39,196 bases of DNA from DATKMP01 sp035541775 (GTDB lineage Bacteria > Bacteroidota > Ignavibacteria > UBA10030), in the NCBI GenBank assembly GCA_035541775.1, contig DATKMP010000120.1, forward strand, positions 1 through 39,196, in the 5' to 3' direction. The translations under genes were made by a program, and so were the position numbers. Of the stretch, positions 34,603-39,196 are shown piece after piece. The notes under the pieces were generated by a model that saw only the letters and a program-made list of their open reading frames with translations, searched no databases and was not told the origin of the DNA. Each line of letters starts with the position of its first letter. Positions within the stretch are counted from its first letter, which is position 1.

Positions 34603-35958
34603 ATGGTAAAACGATTAACGAAAATAATTTTTCTCCTTTCGATAAGTATCTATCCATCTTTTGCACAGCAAAAACTTTCCCTCACGATCGAACAAGCGAT
34701 TCAAACGGGATTGGAAAACAGCAAAGCGCTCCGTACCTCGCAGTTTAAAGTACAAGCCGCCGATGCGAAAGCAAGCGAGACGAATACACTCGGGCTGCCG
34801 TCTCTCAAATTCAACGGAACGTACACGAGATTGAGCAGTGTGCCTGGCTTGGTATTTCCATTTCCAGTAGGAGGAGTTGTGAATTCAGACAATACGGTCA
34901 CACTCATAACGCAAAATTATCCCTTGACCTCGGACATTCTCAATAACTATGGTTTGAAGGCGACAGTGCAGCAGCCGTTGTTCACCGGTGGAAAAATTTC
35001 TGGTGCAATCGATGCCGCAGAATATTCGGCAACGGCAACGCACGAAGATTTCCGCAAGGATCACGCGGAAGTGTTATATAGCATCAAACAGGCATATTGG
35101 AATCTCTACCGCGCCATCGAATTTAAAAAATTTGTCGATGAAAACGTCGATCAAATTAAATCGCATACAATCGACGCAGAAAATCTTTTTAAACAAGGAT
35201 TGTTGACAACAAACGATGTGATGAAGGTTCGCGTTCAATATTCCGATGCTTTAGTTCGCCAGATCGACGCAAAAAATAATGTTCAATTAGCAATGTTGAT
35301 GTTGAACAATACGCTCGGACTTCCGCTGCAAACGGAAATCGCTCTTGCTTCCACTATTAATATTGCCAATCGCGATTGGTCGCCCACAGAGCAATTGATA
35401 AAAACAGCGTTCGAAAAACGTCCGGAGATGCTCGGCATGAACGCCCGCGTGAAAGCAGGCGAGGCAGGTGTTACTTCTGCCCGCGGTGGATGGTGGCCAC
35501 AAGTCTATTTCGTTGGAAATTATGATTACAACAGGCCGAACCAGCGATATTTCCCGGCTACGGATGAATTTAAAGATTCATGGGATGTCTCTGTTTCTGT
35601 TTCGTTCGATCTCTGGAATTGGAACCAAACAGGCCATCAAACAACACAAGCACAAGCGCAATTAGCGCAAGCGCAAGAAGGGCTTTCGATGACGAAGGAC
35701 GGCATTACCCTGGAAGTAACGCAATGCTATTTGAATATTCAAAAAGCAAAAGAACGCAAAGTCGTTTCGGAACAGGAAGTCGCGCAAGCAGAAGAAAATT
35801 ATCGCACGATGGAGGGCAAATACAAACAAGGCCTTGCCGCAAATTCCGAACTGCTTGATGCCGAAGTCGCATTGCTGCAGGCGAAATTAAATTTAACACA
35901 ATCATTAGTCGATTATGAACTTGCCAACGCACAACTCTCGAAAGCGATTGGTGAATAA
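34603..35958 (+). CDS. TolC-family outer-membrane efflux protein
   Basis: A 451-residue outer-membrane factor. The ATG at 34603 follows AAGAGGA and gives a signal peptide ending SFAQ; the frame is open further upstream within the TetR gene, but that part has no export signal. Two OEP repeats are seen (about 28-215 and 240-445), with long coiled-coil helices rich in Ala, Gln and Glu (TTQAQAQLAQAQEGLS; AEENYRTMEGKYKQGL). It forms the outer-membrane exit duct for the RND pump. Confidence 0.92.
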   Translation: MVKRLTKIIFLLSISIYPSFAQQKLSLTIEQAIQTGLENSKALRTSQFKVQAADAKASETNTLGLPSLKFNGTYTRLSSVPGLVFPFPVGGVVNSDNTVTLITQNYPLTSDILNNYGLKATVQQPLFTGGKISGAIDAAEYSATATHEDFRKDHAEVLYSIKQAYWNLYRAIEFKKFVDENVDQIKSHTIDAENLFKQGLLTTNDVMKVRVQYSDALVRQIDAKNNVQLAMLMLNNTLGLPLQTEIALASTINIANRDWSPTEQLIKTAFEKRPEMLGMNARVKAGEAGVTSARGGWWPQVYFVGNYDYNRPNQRYFPATDEFKDSWDVSVSVSFDLWNWNQTGHQTTQAQAQLAQAQEGLSMTKDGITLEVTQCYLNIQKAKERKVVSEQEVAQAEENYRTMEGKYKQGLAANSELLDAEVALLQAKLNLTQSLVDYELANAQLSKAIGE

Positions 35959-35980
35959 GAATTTAGCAAAGGAAACTATT

Positions 35981-37039
35981 ATGAAGACAAAAACACGAAT
36001 TATACTGATCAGCAGCATTGTTGTGATCCTTCTCATCATTCTCATGGTGAAAAACAAAATAGAAATGAATGCATCCAAGGGCGCCGGTGCGATGACAACG
36101 TCTCCAGCGGTCTCCGTGTATAAAGCACAAAAACAATCTATCGATAATCGATTTTCGCTTGTGGGAACGCTGAATGGCTTTAACGATGTTGTGGTACTAT
36201 CGGAAACGCAAGGGCGCGTGGTGAAAGTCGATGCCGAAGTTGGGCAATATAAGGAAGCTGGTTCGGTTCTGGTGGAAGTGGACAGCGAAACAAGAGAAGC
36301 CGCATACAAGGCAGCAGAAGTGAATTACGAAAAAGCAAAAAAAGATTTAGAACGTTACGAAGTACTTTATAACGAGCATTCAATTTCTGATTCTCAAATT
36401 GAACAAGCACGTTGGGCATATCAAAGCGCAGACGCTCAGTATATTACAGCCCGCCGCGCGTTCACCGATACGAAAATCACAACGCCGATTTCCGGAATTG
36501 TGACAGCACGATACGTCAATGTGGGAACCATGACCGTCGGCGCGCCACAGGCAACGCAGATTGCCAATATTGTTGATATCTCTCGCTTGAAAGCAAAAGT
36601 ACAGGTTGCGGAAAAAGATGTGTTCCGATTGCATACCGGCGATGCGGTGGATATAACGACCGATGTATTTCCGAAGGCAGTGTTTGCGGGAAAGATATTC
36701 ACCATTTCTTCGAAAGGAGATGATGGGCATACGTACGCTGTAGAAGTACTTTTGCCGAATCCGAAACTGCAACTAAAAGCCGGTATGTTTGTGCATGTCA
36801 CCTTCAAGCCGAATGCAGAAAACAATGCAATGATCATTCCGCGAGCAGCGATTATTGGCAGTGTGCAAAATGCGCAAGTCTATGTCGTGAAAAATAATAT
36901 TGCGACATTGCGCTCCATTCTTGCCGGAGCAGAAATTGGTACGAATGTGGAAGTGCTGCAAGGACTTCAAGAAGGCGAAGTGGTGGTGGTGGATGGGCAA
37001 AACAATCTGAACGACAACATCCAGGTTGTGGTCCATTAA
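35981..37039 (+). CDS. RND efflux periplasmic adaptor (HlyD/AcrA family)
   Basis: A 352-residue membrane-fusion protein. The ATG at 35981, with AAAGGAAAC upstream, begins with a basic N-terminus and one membrane-anchoring segment (about 5-24). Then come the lipoyl/barrel-sandwich halves (VVVLSETQGRVVKVDAEVGQ; ITTPISGIVTARYVNVGT) flanking a helical hairpin, a beta-barrel and a membrane-proximal domain. It joins the RND pump to the TolC-like duct. No lipobox was seen. Confidence 0.93.
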   Translation: MKTKTRIILISSIVVILLIILMVKNKIEMNASKGAGAMTTSPAVSVYKAQKQSIDNRFSLVGTLNGFNDVVVLSETQGRVVKVDAEVGQYKEAGSVLVEVDSETREAAYKAAEVNYEKAKKDLERYEVLYNEHSISDSQIEQARWAYQSADAQYITARRAFTDTKITTPISGIVTARYVNVGTMTVGAPQATQIANIVDISRLKAKVQVAEKDVFRLHTGDAVDITTDVFPKAVFAGKIFTISSKGDDGHTYAVEVLLPNPKLQLKAGMFVHVTFKPNAENNAMIIPRAAIIGSVQNAQVYVVKNNIATLRSILAGAEIGTNVEVLQGLQEGEVVVVDGQNNLNDNIQVVVH

Positions 37040-37066
37040 TGTGTGTAGGAATAAAGGATTAATGTT

Positions 37067-39196
37067 ATGACGCTTACTGAATTATCTATTAAACGGCCGA
37101 CGTTAGTGGTTGTTACTTTTACCGTGCTGGCTGTGCTGGGCATCTTCAGTTATTTTCAATTGAAGTATGAACTGCTTCCCAAAATGTCCATTCCTGTCGT
37201 CACGATTACGACGGTGTACCCCGGCGCGTCGCCGTACGAAGTCGAAAACAACGTCAGCAAAGTGATCGAAGATGCGGTCTCTGGCATTGATAAGATCGAC
37301 AATGTACGCTCGACATCCTTCGAAGGAATGTCGTTGGTGATTATCGAATTTAAACAAGATGCAGACATAGACAATGTTGTGCAGGATGCATCGCGGAAAG
37401 TGAATGCGGTGCTTTCCCAGCTTCCCACTGACGCCAAACAACCGACGGTTTCCAAAATTGCATTCGATGAAATTCCCGTGCTTCGGATGGGAGTGACCAG
37501 CAGCATGGATTCTCGGGAATTTTATCAATTTATGAAGGACCGTGTTCAACCGCGCATTTCAAAAATTGCCGGTGTTGCCCAGGTGTCGCTGACAGGGGGT
37601 GAGGAACGCGAGATCAAAGTAAATTTAGATGCGAATAAGGTCCGTGCGAACGGACTTTCGATTTTGCAAGTGATGCAAGCAGTTCGCAACGCGAATATGG
37701 ATTTTCCGACAGGAAATGTCAAAGATGCCGATGCGCAATTTGTTGTACGTATTGCCGGGAAGTTCAAATCGATCGAAGATTTGCGACAACTGGTCATTGG
37801 CCGTTCGCGTCAAGGCGGGGACATTCGTCTTGCGGATATTGCCGAAGTACAGGATGGACGAAAAGATTATTCTCAAATCAACCGTGTTAACGGCGTAACA
37901 TCCATTGGTATTCAAGTCGTCAAACAATCCGATGCCAATGCTGTTTCTGTCAGTGGCCTTGTCCGCGCAGAGTTGATAAAGATTCAAAAAGAATTCCAAC
38001 AGCAAGGCATTGTTTTCACGATTGCCGAAGATAGCTCGACGTTCACACTCGATTCGGCAAATGCCGTGAAAAAAGATCTTCTCATGGCGGTGTTGATGGT
38101 TGCTATTGTTATGCTTTTGTTTTTGCACAGCGTAAGAAATTCTCTTATTGTCCTCGTGGCAATTCCGACTTCGTTAATTACGACGTTTGGGTTTATGTAT
38201 GCGATGGATTTCTCGATGAATTTGATGACGCTGCTTGCCATGTCGCTGGTGATCGGTATTCTTGTGGACGATTCGATTGTCGTCCTTGAAAACATCTATC
38301 ATCATCTCGAAAGAGGAGAAGAGACGCGCGTTGCCGCACTGCGCGGGAGAAATGAAATAGGATTTGCCGCCTTATCGATCACCATGGTTGATGTGGTCGT
38401 GTTTTTACCATTATCGCTCGTCAGCGGAATTGTGGGCCAGATCATGCGGCAATATGCTCTTGTTGTTGTCGGTTCGACGCTGACAAGTTTGTTTGTGTCC
38501 TTCACGATTACACCAACGCTTGCGTCACGGTTTGCAAAACTTGAACGGCTTTCAGAACAAACATTGTTAGGAAAGTTCGCCCTGGCCTTTGAACGATATT
38601 ATCACAAATTTTCCGATTTGTACCAACGATTATTGAAATGGGCGCTCAATAGCAAAGTATGGTTTCATATCCGTTGGTGGAGGTTCGATTGGAAATTTAC
38701 GAACAAGATGAAAGTGATTGCCGCAACATCGATGTTGTTTATTGCAGCATTCATGCTTCCGATGTTTGGATTTATCGGAAACGAATTTATGCCTCAGGCC
38801 GATAGAGGTGAATTCAGCGTCTCCATTGAATTGGAGCCCGGAGCTTCGATCGAACAAAATAATCAGACCACCTTAAAGATCGAACGTATCTTTGCACAGA
38901 TACCGGAAATCCAAAAGGTCTTTACCGGTGTCGGTGCTCAGGATGCTGGTTCACTTTCGCTCTCAAGCGATAATTTGACGCAGCTTAACGTAACGCTTAT
39001 TCCCAAAGACATGCGGAAGAAATCGACCACAGAGATCGGGGAAGAAATAAAAGCGAAATTAAAAGAACTTCCCGGTGTCAAAGGTTATGTGTCGCCCATC
39101 GGTATGTTTGGCTCCGCGAATCAAGCATCGATACAAATCGCGGTCAACGGTACCGATTTTAATGCATTGACAAAAGCGGCTAATCAAGTTGCCGAT
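37067..39196 (+). CDS. RND-family (HAE1-type) efflux permease, 3'-truncated
   Basis: The first 710 residues of an inner-membrane proton-driven multidrug pump; the frame is open at the window edge and the whole protein is usually about 1,030-1,050 residues. The N-terminal helix (SIKRPTLVVVTFTVLAVLGI), the first large periplasmic loop (VYPGASPYEVENNV) and helices 2-6 follow. The pair Asp401-Asp402 in GILVDDSIVVLENI corresponds to the AcrB proton-relay aspartates. The second periplasmic loop begins around 580. AAAGGA precedes the ATG at 37067. Substrates are unknown. Confidence 0.95.
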   Translation, partial: MTLTELSIKRPTLVVVTFTVLAVLGIFSYFQLKYELLPKMSIPVVTITTVYPGASPYEVENNVSKVIEDAVSGIDKIDNVRSTSFEGMSLVIIEFKQDADIDNVVQDASRKVNAVLSQLPTDAKQPTVSKIAFDEIPVLRMGVTSSMDSREFYQFMKDRVQPRISKIAGVAQVSLTGGEEREIKVNLDANKVRANGLSILQVMQAVRNANMDFPTGNVKDADAQFVVRIAGKFKSIEDLRQLVIGRSRQGGDIRLADIAEVQDGRKDYSQINRVNGVTSIGIQVVKQSDANAVSVSGLVRAELIKIQKEFQQQGIVFTIAEDSSTFTLDSANAVKKDLLMAVLMVAIVMLLFLHSVRNSLIVLVAIPTSLITTFGFMYAMDFSMNLMTLLAMSLVIGILVDDSIVVLENIYHHLERGEETRVAALRGRNEIGFAALSITMVDVVVFLPLSLVSGIVGQIMRQYALVVVGSTLTSLFVSFTITPTLASRFAKLERLSEQTLLGKFALAFERYYHKFSDLYQRLLKWALNSKVWFHIRWWRFDWKFTNKMKVIAATSMLFIAAFMLPMFGFIGNEFMPQADRGEFSVSIELEPGASIEQNNQTTLKIERIFAQIPEIQKVFTGVGAQDAGSLSLSSDNLTQLNVTLIPKDMRKKSTTEIGEEIKAKLKELPGVKGYVSPIGMFGSANQASIQIAVNGTDFNALTKAANQVAD

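Overview
The window looks like part of a polysaccharide-utilisation region from a member of the Bacteroidota/Ignavibacteriota (FCB) group. The strongest taxonomic clue is a pair of secreted proteins ending in a type IX secretion (T9SS) sorting domain of the NYPNPFNPST kind, next to a TonB-dependent receptor. No 16S or core marker is present, so nothing finer than 'Ignavibacteria-like' is claimed. All intact genes lie on the + strand.

Region 1 (1-9026) begins with a truncated L-fucose/L-arabinose-type isomerase. A tight run of four exported glycoside hydrolases follows: GH8 (reducing-end oligoxylanase type), GH115 (alpha-glucuronidase), GH97 (retaining, alpha-galactosidase-like active site) and GH43 (xylosidase/arabinofuranosidase).

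Region 2 (9232-14988) is a self-contained transcription unit: promoter, GH3, GH116, a PfkB-type kinase and a textbook terminator. The three proteins have no signal peptides, so they should act in the cytoplasm. The GH3 carries the Asp-His dyad of NagZ-type enzymes.

Region 3 (14990-18240) opens with a decayed minus-strand esterase remnant. Next is a second copy of the roughly 65-bp promoter/inverted-repeat element found before the GH3 gene, then a 42-codon ORF, a GPH-family sugar:cation symporter and a GH10 endo-xylanase. The shared element suggests that uptake and cytoplasmic oligosaccharide processing are switched on together.

Region 4 (18261-30819) holds a promoter with a LacI-type palindrome in its spacer, a TonB-dependent receptor with no SusD partner, a T9SS-exported beta-helix protein, a T9SS-exported FG-GAP/UnbV protein with an inserted carbohydrate-binding-like domain, a two-domain acetylesterase and a LacI-family regulator. 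Together regions 1-4 read as a system for substituted (glucuronylated, acetylated, arabinosylated) xylan: surface capture, depolymerisation, import, cytoplasmic hydrolysis or phosphorolysis, and isomerisation.

Region 5 (31057-39196) is unrelated to xylan. It contains an NfnAB/SudAB-type flavin oxidoreductase pair, a Dabb-domain protein, and a TetR-TolC-HlyD-RND efflux operon with a clear promoter and palindromic operator. The RND pump runs off the end of the window. No tRNA, rRNA, CRISPR array, insertion sequence or prophage gene was seen.
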